15,027 bases of DNA from CAZAMT01 sp964486145. GTDB taxonomy: Bacteria; Bacteroidota; Bacteroidia; Bacteroidales; JAAAOM01. The DNA is taken from NCBI GenBank assembly GCA_964486145.1, contig CAZAMT010000071.1:1-15027 (forward strand). Reading direction: 5' to 3'. Below are positions 1 to 7,185 of this stretch, piece after piece. The position numbers and the translations under genes were made by a program. The notes below the pieces were generated by a model. It had not been told where the DNA came from. It made no database searches and saw nothing but the letters and a program-made list of their open reading frames with translations. Each line of letters begins with the position of its first letter. Within the stretch, counting starts at the first letter, position 1.

Positions 1-58
1 CTAAGTTCCAGTTAAAATACAAACAGGATCAACATTTATAAAGTTAACATAACCAGCA

Positions 59-1963
59 CTAATCCAATCTGTCATTCACCGGGTTAACATCAGGCACAAT
101 ATCTGAAACCAGGCTCGCTGATTTTATCTTTTTGTTTGAATTCGTGGAAATACAGATTTCACTTGATTCTTCCCAAACAATAGTATTTTCTTCAAAAATT
201 TGCATGCTGTTGTCTTCATAAACCACCATTAGTTTAACGGGCATTGGCAACTTTCCTTTGTTTACGATAGTTACCTCTCCGTTATTAATATTTTCAATGG
301 CTAAATCGGGATACGCAAACTGGAAAAACCACGGCTCCCAAAACCAGTTTAGATTTTTGCCGGTGATATCATTATATGTATAAAAAAAATCATACGGAGT
401 AGGGTGTTTTCCCTTCCAGCGATCAAAATAAATTTGCAGGGTGTTTTTAAATGTTGTTTCACCAAGCAGATTTTCCAGCACACGATAAGCATAATAGGCT
501 TTATAATATGAAATATGAAAATGTGTATCGCGGTTCTTTAACGTAATGGTAGGAGTCATTAGCGGAACCGAGAACTGGGTTCCTTCGGTACCGAAAAACC
601 TGTTACCATACATTTGTTCCATCGAATATCTGTCGCTAATTTCAGTAAACTGCTGAATGTGGCTTGTTGCTCGTTCACCAAAAAGTGTGGCCCAACCTTC
701 TTCCATCCAGGTGTATTTTCTTTCGTTTACCAATACATAAAAAGGAGTGTACGAATGGGCAATTTCATGTGCCGTTACTTCAAGGGTCAGCAATAAATCC
801 AGCGTGTCATTCCATCGTGAGTAATCACCGTTATTAGCCATCATGGGAAATTCCATACCTCCGGATTTTAGTCCCTGAAAAGTTGTGAATTTATCAAATG
901 GAAAAAGAACACCCGGAAAGTCGTTGGAAAAGTAAAGTAATGACTGGCGTTGGTATTCTGTCACATATTTAAAACGATCTTTGTTGCCGGGATTGTAAAC
1001 TGTGTGCACCATTACCCTATCCATTGTGGATGAATCCAATACAACACTTGATGCGTCCCAGTGATAGTGATTACTCAATGAAAACGCAAAATCAGGTACT
1101 TTATTAGCTGTAAATTTCCATTCCACATTGCCTTTTTTTGCTTTCAGGATTTTGTTTTTACTTTCAACAATTGGCATAGTTTCATCTGATTTTCCGGCTT
1201 CCTCCAGGGCATTTAATACGTTTTTTGTATAAATTTCGGTGTCGTTTTTAAGATCTCCGGTAGCCCAAACCATATATTCTGCCGGGACTTCAAGGGTGAC
1301 ATCAAATCCGGCCAAATCCTGGTAAAATTCCTGGCGGCTGCCATAATCAAAAAAGTCCCAGCCATCAATGTCGTCATAAACTGATATTTGCGGATACCAG
1401 TAAGCCACAAACATTGTGGATTCATCAATGGCGCCCATCCGGATCAATGATTTCTCTGGCACTTTTGTTTGCCATTCAATAGTAAGTAAAAGACTGTCAT
1501 CGGGATTGAGTTCTTCGGGTATCCTTATAAATAAATTGGTACCTGTTCTGCGGGTTGCGAAGTTATTGTCAAGGTTTATTTTCGCACCATTGATTTTCAA
1601 CGATTTTATATCAATGCCATCTGTAATGTCTTGCGGGTGAATTTCCCGGTCGCGTGCATTTCCTTTTTTATACAGATCATGATATAGTCTAATTACCATA
1701 ACCCTGATAGTGTCAGGGCTGTTGTTTCTATATATGGTATTGGAAGATGCTTTGATTGTTTTTTCTTCCGGATCTACTTGTGCATGGATGGTATAAAACG
1801 ATTCGTTCTGCCAGTAATTTTTACCCGGCACACCATTTTTATCACGGGTACCGAGTTTATAAGCATTTTGGAACTCTAAAGGCATGAACAAATCTTCTGT
1901 TTGCTGAGCGAAAATGCAACAGCTTAATGATATCATCCAGGTAACTAAAAGAGAATGTTTCAT
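59..1963 (-). CDS. Secreted M1 family zinc metallopeptidase
   Basis: This 634-residue protein is an aminopeptidase-N-like (M1, gluzincin) peptidase that probably trims peptides in the periplasm or outside the cell. Residues 1-20 form a signal peptide (basic start, hydrophobic core, likely cleavage after CIFA). The zinc site is HEIAH at 399-403 followed by the third ligand Glu422 in WMEEGWA, exactly the HExxH-x18-E spacing of M1. An exopeptidase loop GGMEF at 368-372 stands where the family has GAMEN. The Tyr pair at 486-487 is a candidate for the transition-state tyrosine. The N-terminal half is the usual beta-rich domain, and the C-terminal part (WFWEPWFFQFAYPDL near 541-555) is typical of Bacteroidota members, which lack the long ERAP-type C-terminal domain. 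The ATG at 1961-1963 is supported by the signal peptide. It is transcribed away from its right neighbours and appears monocistronic here. Substrate preference cannot be read from sequence. Confidence 0.93.
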   Translation of the reverse strand: MKHSLLVTWMISLSCCIFAQQTEDLFMPLEFQNAYKLGTRDKNGVPGKNYWQNESFYTIHAQVDPEEKTIKASSNTIYRNNSPDTIRVMVIRLYHDLYKKGNARDREIHPQDITDGIDIKSLKINGAKINLDNNFATRRTGTNLFIRIPEELNPDDSLLLTIEWQTKVPEKSLIRMGAIDESTMFVAYWYPQISVYDDIDGWDFFDYGSRQEFYQDLAGFDVTLEVPAEYMVWATGDLKNDTEIYTKNVLNALEEAGKSDETMPIVESKNKILKAKKGNVEWKFTANKVPDFAFSLSNHYHWDASSVVLDSSTMDRVMVHTVYNPGNKDRFKYVTEYQRQSLLYFSNDFPGVLFPFDKFTTFQGLKSGGMEFPMMANNGDYSRWNDTLDLLLTLEVTAHEIAHSYTPFYVLVNERKYTWMEEGWATLFGERATSHIQQFTEISDRYSMEQMYGNRFFGTEGTQFSVPLMTPTITLKNRDTHFHISYYKAYYAYRVLENLLGETTFKNTLQIYFDRWKGKHPTPYDFFYTYNDITGKNLNWFWEPWFFQFAYPDLAIENINNGEVTIVNKGKLPMPVKLMVVYEDNSMQIFEENTIVWEESSEICISTNSNKKIKSASLVSDIVPDVNPVNDRLD

Positions 1964-2075
1964 TGTTTTAAACGTATTTTTTTTTGTAACACTTCAAAGA
2001 TGCTATTTTTTTTGAAAATGATGTATCCCACATTTACATTCATTTTATTAATTTAGTAGTTTCATAATAATTTAA

Positions 2076-2364
2076 TCAAAGCCAAATGAAGCATATTTTC
2101 AGTATGCTGATTTCATTGTTGATAAAGCAGCAGAGCTGGGCCTGTTTATAGGATTTTTGCCTACATGGGGTGATGAAGTTTTTTGGAAGATCCGGGAGCC
2201 GATCCTATGGTTTTTAACGCAGATAATGCACATGTATTTGGCGAATTTTTGGAAAATTGCTAAAAAACAGACCCCTTATCTGGATTTTAAGTGGTGACCG
2301 TAATGTGGCAAATGTGGAAGTTTTCGAGATATGGAGTTTCATGGTCAAAGGTATTGATGAATAG
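2076..2364 (+). pseudogene. Relic of a DUF4038/GH140-type glycoside hydrolase
   Basis: No intact gene lies between 1964 and 2397, but three short open stretches in three successive frames read as consecutive pieces of one protein. Frame one (2076 to about 2196) contains NEAYFQYADFIVDKAAELG and then IGFLPTWGDEVFW. Frame two (about 2192-2263) contains DPMVFNADNAHVFGEFL. Frame three (2251-2364) contains RPLIWILSGDRNVANVEVF and EIWSFMVKGIDE, then a TAG stop. The order, with TWGD, then FN-x-NA-x(3)-GEFL, then WIL-x-GDRN, is that of the catalytic barrel of DUF4038 proteins, which include GH140 apiosidases. Only about 95 residues of a family usually over 400 residues long remain, with two frameshifts, a stop at 2073-2075 just upstream and no recognisable N- or C-terminal part. 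It is therefore a decayed fragment. It lies on the same strand as, and ends 33 bp before, the mannan-use genes. Family recognition is from memory of the motif pattern. Confidence 0.78.
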
Positions 2365-2397
2365 GACTTTATAAAAAATCAAGAAATTAACATAAAA

Positions 2398-3597
2398 ATG
2401 GACAATATTAAAGAAATACAACATTTGTGCGACGAGCTTCATTCCGAATTAATCGAAAACATTTATCATTATTGGATTAAAAACAGCATTGACCATAAAA
2501 ACGGGGGCTTTGTCGGGAGAATTACAGTGGACAACAAACGAATAATGGAAGCCAACAAAGGACTTGTGATGAATGCCCGGATATTGTGGACATTTTCAGC
2601 AGCTTTCAGTCATTTTCAGAGAGATGAATATCTGATGATGGCGCAACGAGCGTATAAATACATTGTGGAGAACTTTTTCGATCAAAAACGCGGAGGTTAC
2701 TACTGGATGCTGAACTATAAAGGCAGAGCCATCGATAAGAAAAAGCAGATTTACGGTCAGGCTTTTGTTATTTATGCCCTGGCAGAGTTCTTCGATGCAA
2801 CGAAAGATAATGACGCGCTCGATGATGCTATCCGGCTGTTTTCACTAATTGAAGAGTTTAGCCACGACCCGGATCATGAGGGTTATTTTGATGCCTTGTC
2901 AACAAACTGGAAGAAAATGGCAGACACCCGTCTGAGTGAAAAGGACGCCAATGCACCAAAAACAATGAACACCCACCTGCATATACTTGAAGCCTATACG
3001 CGGTTGTTTCAGGTGTGGCAGGATGACCGGCTTAAAGAACAACTGGCCAGGTTAATAAATATTCACCTGGATAAAATTATAAATCCAAACACAGGTCATT
3101 TTGATCTTTTCTTTGATGAAGCGTGGAATTGCACCTCAGATTATTTCTCGTACGGACACGATATTGAAGGAGCATGGCTAATGACACTTGCAGCAGAAGT
3201 TCTTGAAGATGAAAAGTTGAAGATTGCAGTGCATAAGGCAGCCAACCGACTGGCAGATATTACGCTGGACGAGGGCATTGCACCTGATGGGGGCGTGATG
3301 TATGAAGGAACAACCGAAAAAGTGATCAACCCGGAGAGACACTGGTGGCCGCAAGCCGAAGGTATGGTTGGCTTTTTTGATGCATTTAGCGCAACCGGTG
3401 ATCAAAAATATCTTGATGCTGTGATTAATATCTGGAACTTTACAAAGAAGCACATCGTTAATCCAACCGGAGAATGGTACTGGAGCGTGGATGAAAACCA
3501 TAACATTAACCCGGAAGAAGACAAGATTGGTCCCTGGAAAGCACCTTACCATAATTCAAGGGCGTGCATCCAGTTACTTCAACGGCAAAACTGTTAA
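2398..3597 (+). CDS. AGE-family epimerase, probable mannobiose/cellobiose 2-epimerase
   Basis: This 399-residue cytoplasmic (alpha/alpha)6-barrel enzyme most likely interconverts the reducing-end glucose and mannose of beta-1,4 disaccharides, for example mannobiose to mannosylglucose, which a GH130 phosphorylase can then cleave. Three catalytic-type histidines are visible: His195 in NTHLHILEAY, His254 in YGHDIEGAWL and His385 in YHNSRA. Their spacing (59 and 131 residues) equals that of the catalytic histidines of Ruminococcus albus cellobiose 2-epimerase, as I recall them (184, 243, 374). RHWWPQAEG at 314-322 is another family signature. Length is normal and there is no signal peptide. The ATG at 2398 follows an A-rich leader with no Shine-Dalgarno sequence. 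A GH26 mannanase lies 58 bp downstream on the same strand, which favours mannobiose over cellobiose as the natural substrate. N-acylglucosamine 2-epimerase activity is less likely. Confidence 0.88.
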   Translation: MDNIKEIQHLCDELHSELIENIYHYWIKNSIDHKNGGFVGRITVDNKRIMEANKGLVMNARILWTFSAAFSHFQRDEYLMMAQRAYKYIVENFFDQKRGGYYWMLNYKGRAIDKKKQIYGQAFVIYALAEFFDATKDNDALDDAIRLFSLIEEFSHDPDHEGYFDALSTNWKKMADTRLSEKDANAPKTMNTHLHILEAYTRLFQVWQDDRLKEQLARLINIHLDKIINPNTGHFDLFFDEAWNCTSDYFSYGHDIEGAWLMTLAAEVLEDEKLKIAVHKAANRLADITLDEGIAPDGGVMYEGTTEKVINPERHWWPQAEGMVGFFDAFSATGDQKYLDAVINIWNFTKKHIVNPTGEWYWSVDENHNINPEEDKIGPWKAPYHNSRACIQLLQRQNC

Positions 3598-3655
3598 TTA
3601 GACAAATTGCGTAAACTGCTTATTCAACTGGTATCCGTCATTTAAAACGCAACTT

Positions 3656-4813
3656 ATGAAACATGCATTACCAGTCTTTATCTTATTCTTTTTTGTAACC
3701 TGTAAACCTGTGAACAACATAAATCCTGCGGATCACAACGCGACAACAGAAACCAAAAACCTGTATGCTAATTTAAAGGAGATGGCTCCGAGCCACACGA
3801 TGTTCGGACACCAGGATGACCTGGCATATGGTGTCGGTTGGCAATATGAAGAAGGCAGATCAGACGTGCTGGAAACAGCAGGATCGCTGCCCGCTGTTTT
3901 CGGTTGGGATATTGGTGCCATTGGGTTGGGCCATGAAAAAAACCTGGATGATGTCCCCTTTGAAAAAATGAAAGAATATATGATTAAGGTTTTTGAGAAA
4001 GGTGGAATGAACACAGTTAGCTGGCATACGTTTAATCCTCTTACAGAAAAGGATTCATGGGCAGATACAGAGGAGCCAAATCCGACAGTATCCAACATAA
4101 TTTCAGATGGTGACCAACAGAAAAAGTATGTTGAAATGTTGGATCGTGTTGCGGATTTTTTCCTGTCCTTGAAAACACCGGGTGGCACATGTGTCCCGGT
4201 TGTTTTTCGTCCGTTTCATGAAAATAATGGTGACTGGTTCTGGTGGGGAGCTAAACATTGTACACCTTTGGAATACCAGCAACTTTTTCAGTTTACCGTG
4301 GATTATTTGCGAAATGTAAAAAAAGTTCACAACCTGCTTTACGCGTATTCACCCGACAGGCAGTTTCAGGATGAAGAGGATTACCTCGAACGATACCCGG
4401 GGGATCGCTATATTGATATTATAGGGATAGATAACTACTGGGATTTTAGGCCGGAAGGAGATGGTATTAATGCAATTTCCAGGAAACTCGAAATTGTAAC
4501 CAGGCTGGCAAATAAAAAGTTAAAAGTAGCCGCTTTTACCGAAACAGGACTTGAGTCGGTGCCGGATTCAACCTGGTGGACAGAAAGATTGTTATCAGCC
4601 ATCACAAATCCCGAATATCAAATTGAAATTGCATGGGTGCTGGTGTGGCGTAATTTCAGTGAAAGTCATCATTATGCACCCTATGGAGGACATACCAGCG
4701 TAGCTGATTTCAGGGAATTTAAAGCTTCAGAAGAAATGCTTTTCCTGGATGAAGTAAAGAAATTATCAAATCTGTACGGACATTTTGATAAAAGCAAAGG
4801 TTTAAAATTTTAA
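3656..4813 (+). CDS. GH26 endo-beta-1,4-mannanase, exported (probable lipoprotein)
   Basis: This 385-residue glycoside hydrolase of family 26 is expected to cut beta-1,4-mannan or galacto/glucomannan with retention. The acid/base is Glu190 in FRPFHENNGDWFWWG (residues 185-199) and the nucleophile is Glu296 in AFTETG. The 106-residue separation suits the family barrel. HTFNP at 124-128 and YSPD at 231-234 are further family landmarks. The N-terminus is a lipoprotein-like signal with a hydrophobic run and Cys16 in FVTC. Thr just before the Cys is not the commonest lipobox residue, so lipidation is probable rather than certain. The residues after Cys16 (KPVNN) are not acidic, so the Bacteroidota surface-export signal is not obvious and a periplasm-facing location fits better. 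It follows the 2-epimerase gene by 58 bp and probably shares its transcript. No SusC/SusD pair or GH130 phosphorylase lies in the window. Confidence 0.92.
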   Translation: MKHALPVFILFFFVTCKPVNNINPADHNATTETKNLYANLKEMAPSHTMFGHQDDLAYGVGWQYEEGRSDVLETAGSLPAVFGWDIGAIGLGHEKNLDDVPFEKMKEYMIKVFEKGGMNTVSWHTFNPLTEKDSWADTEEPNPTVSNIISDGDQQKKYVEMLDRVADFFLSLKTPGGTCVPVVFRPFHENNGDWFWWGAKHCTPLEYQQLFQFTVDYLRNVKKVHNLLYAYSPDRQFQDEEDYLERYPGDRYIDIIGIDNYWDFRPEGDGINAISRKLEIVTRLANKKLKVAAFTETGLESVPDSTWWTERLLSAITNPEYQIEIAWVLVWRNFSESHHYAPYGGHTSVADFREFKASEEMLFLDEVKKLSNLYGHFDKSKGLKF

Positions 4814-4894
4814 TGTTTAATAATTTAATTTAAAAGATGAACAAAAAAGATAAATGAGTGTTTTTTTATTATTCGAAACATAAAACACAAAAAA

Positions 4895-5362
4895 ATGGCA
4901 CTCTTAAAAGAAGGACAAACCGCGCCAAATTTTACGGCGAAAAACCAGGATGGCAAAGAAATTAAATTATCCGATTTCAAAGGTAAAAAAGTCATACTGT
5001 ATTTTTATCCGAAAGATAATACACCGGGTTGTACCGCCGAAGCGTGCAACCTGCGCGACAATTACGATGCATTGCTGGGAAAAGGTTTTGAGGTCATTGG
5101 TGTGAGCCCGGATAGTGAAAAATCACATACCAACTTTATCAGTAAGTACAATTTACAGTTTAATCTCATTGCCGATTCGGATAAAGAAATACTAAAGGCT
5201 TACGGTGCCTGGGGTGAGAAAAAGATGTATGGAAAATCCTATGAAGGCGTTTTGCGAACAACCTACGTAATTGATGAAAATGGCAACATTGACAAAGTGA
5301 TTGACAAAGTTAAAACCAAGGATCATGCATCCCAGATTCTCGATACATTAGGAATGAATTAA
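4895..5362 (+). CDS. bcp: Thioredoxin-dependent thiol peroxidase (Bcp/PrxQ)
   Basis: This 155-residue cytoplasmic peroxiredoxin of the Bcp/PrxQ class reduces hydrogen peroxide and organic hydroperoxides using thioredoxin. The peroxidatic cysteine is Cys46 in the loop YPKDNTPGCTAEAC, and the resolving Cys51 lies five residues later, the atypical two-cysteine arrangement of E. coli Bcp. The thioredoxin-like core is complete, from EGQTAPNF near the start to the RTTYVIDENG strand near 121-130. The ATG at 4895 follows a run of A residues. It is 81 bp downstream of the mannanase on the same strand. The functional change and the AT-rich gap suggest its own promoter, although no good -7 box was found. 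A strong terminator hairpin follows, so it is probably transcribed alone. Confidence 0.95.
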   Translation: MALLKEGQTAPNFTAKNQDGKEIKLSDFKGKKVILYFYPKDNTPGCTAEACNLRDNYDALLGKGFEVIGVSPDSEKSHTNFISKYNLQFNLIADSDKEILKAYGAWGEKKMYGKSYEGVLRTTYVIDENGNIDKVIDKVKTKDHASQILDTLGMN

Positions 5363-5424
5363 TGGTGGGATATTCCAGATTCGGTATATAACGGAATCGA
5401 CAATTATATAAACCATAAAATTTT

Positions 5425-5488
5425 AAAACCGCTGATGCGCATGTGAAGGGTAGAGGTCGTTTGATTGGTAGCGTATTCAGCGGTTTTT
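5425..5488 (+). terminator. Intrinsic terminator after bcp, with long structured loop
   Basis: The 11-base arm AAAACCGCTGA (5425-5435) is perfectly complementary to TCAGCGGTTTT (5477-5487, taking the T at 5477 with the final A). A second helix TGCGC (5436-5440) with GCGTA (5471-5475, one G-T wobble) stacks on it across a single bulged T at 5476, leaving a 30-nt loop. The 3' arm runs straight into TTTTTATTTT, as expected for Rho-independent termination. Weak extra pairing of AACC (5411-5414) with GGTT (5494-5497) could lengthen the base. Seen directly. Terminator function is inferred from the stem plus T-tract 63 bases after the bcp stop. Confidence 0.65.
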
Positions 5489-5563
5489 ATTTTGGTTCAT
5501 TTCAAGATGAAAGCCTGCATATTTATTGTAATCCAGAAATAAAAGATTTTTTTAACGTCCGGG

Positions 5564-5594
5564 TTTTAATACATCCTGCAATTTGTTAAATTTG
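5564..5594 (+). promoter_or_regulatory. Candidate Bacteroidetes-type promoter of recA
   Basis: TAAATTTG at 5587-5594 is an exact match to the Bacteroidetes -7 consensus TAnnTTTG. TTTT at 5564-5567 lies 19 bases upstream, where the -33 TTTG box is expected (three of four bases). Initiation would fall near 5600, giving a leader of about 60 nt before recA. It lies between the bcp terminator and the recA start, which supports the assignment. No LexA-type operator was recognised. Confidence 0.45.
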
Positions 5595-5661
5595 GTTTTT
5601 ATAATTGGCAGGAATTATTCTTACCGAAAAACCAGATTATTCATAATTATAAAGATTATAC

Positions 5662-6681
5662 ATGTCAAAAGAAGAAAAAAGCAAGATTGCACAAGAGAAG
5701 CTGAAAGCTCTGCAACTCACAATGGATAAAATTGAAAAGGGATATGGTAAAGGTACCATCATGCGCATGGGTGACAAGGTAGTTGAAGATGTTCCATCCA
5801 TCTCATCCGGCTCAATAGCGCTGGATGTTGCCCTGGGTGTAGGAGGTTATCCCAGGGGCAGGGTTACTGAAATATATGGACCTGAATCGTCCGGAAAGAC
5901 TACGCTTGCCATTCATGCCATTGCCGAAGCTCAGAAAGTGGGTGGAATAGCGGCTTTTATTGATGCTGAACATGCATTTGACCGTTTTTATGCTGAAAAA
6001 CTGGGTGTCGATATACAAAACCTGCTAATCTCCCAACCCGATAACGGAGAACAGGCACTTGAAATTGCAGACCACCTGATACGTTCCGGTGCCATTGATA
6101 TTATTGTGATTGACTCTGTTGCCGCACTTACCCCAAAGGCAGAAATTGAAGGCGAAATGGGCGATTCAAAGATGGGGCTCCAGGCAAGACTGATGTCTCA
6201 GGCTTTACGTAAGCTGGCAGCTAACATTAATAAAACAAATACGTGCTGTATTTTCATTAACCAGTTGAGGGAAAAAATAGGGGTGATGTTTGGCAACCCT
6301 GAAACAACCACAGGTGGAAACGCATTAAAATTTTACGCCTCGGTTAGAGTAGATATCCGAAGAACAACACAAATAAAAGATGGTGAAGAAATAAAAGGAA
6401 ACCGTACCAGGGTGAAAATAGTGAAAAACAAACTGGCTCCACCATTCCGTAAGGCTGAATTTGATATCATGTACGGTGAGGGAATTTCAAAAGCTGGTGA
6501 AATCATTGATCTTGGCGTTGATTTTGAAGTGGTTAAGAAAAGCGGAAGCTGGTTTAGTTATGGTGATACCAAACTTGGCCAGGGACGCGATGCGGTGAAG
6601 CAATTAATCAAAGACAATCCCGAACTCTTTGAAGAACTTGAGAAAAAGATTATCGAGAAGTTGGTTGGTACCGGAATCTGA
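5662..6681 (+). CDS. recA: Recombinase RecA
   Basis: This 339-residue protein is RecA, the ATP-dependent strand-exchange protein of homologous recombination and the co-protease of the SOS response. The Walker A motif GPESSGKT is at 73-80, the catalytic Glu103 is in DAEHAFD, the Walker B strand IIVIDS is at 147-152, and loop L2 with FINQLREKIGVMFGNPETTT spans about 198-217. The N-terminal helix involved in subunit packing (MDKIEKGYGKG) and the C-terminal domain are intact. The C-terminal tail is shorter than the acidic tail of the 353-residue E. coli protein, which is usual for many phyla. The ATG at 5662 follows an AT-rich leader with no Shine-Dalgarno sequence. It has its own candidate promoter, and the gene to its right converges on it. 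No recX lies next to it in this window. Confidence 0.99.
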   Translation: MSKEEKSKIAQEKLKALQLTMDKIEKGYGKGTIMRMGDKVVEDVPSISSGSIALDVALGVGGYPRGRVTEIYGPESSGKTTLAIHAIAEAQKVGGIAAFIDAEHAFDRFYAEKLGVDIQNLLISQPDNGEQALEIADHLIRSGAIDIIVIDSVAALTPKAEIEGEMGDSKMGLQARLMSQALRKLAANINKTNTCCIFINQLREKIGVMFGNPETTTGGNALKFYASVRVDIRRTTQIKDGEEIKGNRTRVKIVKNKLAPPFRKAEFDIMYGEGISKAGEIIDLGVDFEVVKKSGSWFSYGDTKLGQGRDAVKQLIKDNPELFEELEKKIIEKLVGTGI

Positions 6682-6727
6682 TGGGGGTTCGCTGTTCCAT
6701 CATCAGCAAAATAATAAACTACAAAAA

Positions 6728-6773
6728 AAGCCCCAAATGGCAACAAAAATGTAGCTTATGGTGAAGTTTTGAG
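6728..6773 (+). repeat. Repeat copy 1 (most degenerate)
   Basis: It begins AAGCCCCAAATGGC, where the first hairpin has lost most of its pairing (only GCC with GGC remains). The second hairpin region (TATGGTGAAGTTTTGAG) retains the layout but not good complementarity. It is recognised mainly by alignment to the copies at 6799, 6915 and 6980. Confidence 0.45.
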
Positions 6774-6798
6774 AAAGAATACAAATCGAAAACCAGTC

Positions 6799-6850
6799 AA
6801 GCCCCAGGAGGTAGGTATAACAAACTTAGGTCAAAACTCCGGTAATAATC
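6799..6850 (+). repeat. Repeat copy 2
   Basis: It starts AAGCCCCAGGAGG and aligns without gaps to copy 3 for roughly 40 bases, including the shared spacer TATAACAAACT. The second hairpin is eroded (TTAGGTCAAAACTCCGG). This ungapped alignment is the best evidence that the array is a true repeat and not chance palindromes. Confidence 0.6.
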
Positions 6851-6914
6851 TTAAAAGAGCAGGATAAATAACATAAGGTAAAGTGACCTGTATAAAACAA
6901 ATGAATACCAGGCC

Positions 6915-6966
6915 AGCCCCAAGGGGGCGAGATAACAAACTCAGGGTAAAACCCTGAGGTTATACA
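6915..6966 (+). repeat. Repeat copy 3 (best preserved double hairpin)
   Basis: Hairpin one is GCCCC-aag-GGGGC (6916-6928). Hairpin two is a perfect 8-bp stem, CTCAGGGT-aaa-ACCCTGAG (6940-6958). The two are joined by a short spacer containing GATAACAAA. This copy defines the unit. Confidence 0.7.
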
Positions 6967-6979
6967 CATTAAATTAAAC

Positions 6980-7047
6980 AAGCCCCAAAGGGGCGCAATA
7001 CAAATGCAAAAATTAAAGAAAAAGTAAGGGTGAATCCCTCTCGCATT
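6980..7047 (+). repeat. Repeat copy 4, with expanded spacer
   Basis: Hairpin one is a perfect GCCCC-aaa-GGGGC (6982-6994). The second element AGGG-tgaat-CCCT lies at 7027-7039, but the spacer between the hairpins is about 32 bases, compared with about 11 in copy 3, and is very A-rich. It suggests an insertion or slippage in the spacer. Confidence 0.6.
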
Positions 7048-7185
7048 TTAACATTTCTTTACAAATGCATCCATTACTAATTTCAAGCAGTTTAACGAAT
7101 TGTTTGAAAACTTTGCCAGTCCGGCCAGGTAAATGTAAGCTTTTGTCTATATTGCCAATCAAGTCATGACCCGGTAAGAGTAAAG

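Larger units (their letters stand above)
6728..7047 (+). repeat. Array of degenerate double-hairpin intergenic repeats
   Basis: The 504-bp gap between recA and the convergent mgtC-like gene has no credible coding sequence. It contains four recognisable copies of one unit, and perhaps a fifth half unit, all in the same orientation. The unit starts with AAGCCCC, which forms a first hairpin with a following GGGGC. A spacer resembling GAGATAACAAA follows, then a second hairpin of the type CTCAGGGT-aaa-ACCCTGAG. Copies start near 6728, 6799, 6915 and 6980. The half unit at about 6858-6893 keeps only the ATAACA spacer and an AGGT/ACCT hairpin. Divergence between copies indicates old, decaying repeats. 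The shape resembles REP-type palindromic elements common between genes in Bacteroidota, but the family name and any transposase partner are unknown. The remaining 7048-7185 showed nothing further that I can name. Confidence 0.7.

Noticed and set aside
1995..2002. CAAAGATG (CATCTTTG on the minus strand) as a -7 box for the M1 peptidase gene
   Set aside because: It lacks the TA at the start of the consensus and no -33 box lies at the right distance, so it is too weak to annotate.
3178..3552. 124-codon open frame on the minus strand opposite the 2-epimerase gene
   Set aside because: It lies fully inside a well-supported gene, and its translation is rich in Cys/His/Phe with no family motif; it is an antisense shadow.
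3733..4188. 151-codon open frame on the minus strand opposite the mannanase gene
   Set aside because: It overlaps a GH26 gene with intact catalytic motifs and its translation is low in recognisable structure.
5431..5490. Stretch resembling tRNA-like text (GGTAGAGG, GGTAGCG) between bcp and recA
   Set aside because: No cloverleaf, T-loop or acceptor stem can be drawn; the long terminator-like hairpin explains the pairing.
6679..6702. TGATGG/CCATCA inverted repeat overlapping the recA stop, as a terminator
   Set aside because: Only six base pairs with a 12-base loop and no T-tract after it.
7048..7185. Minus-strand open stretch of about 45 codons between the repeats and the mgtC-like stop
   Set aside because: It has no start codon of its own, runs on from another frame of the mgtC-like gene, and its translation matches no family I recognise.
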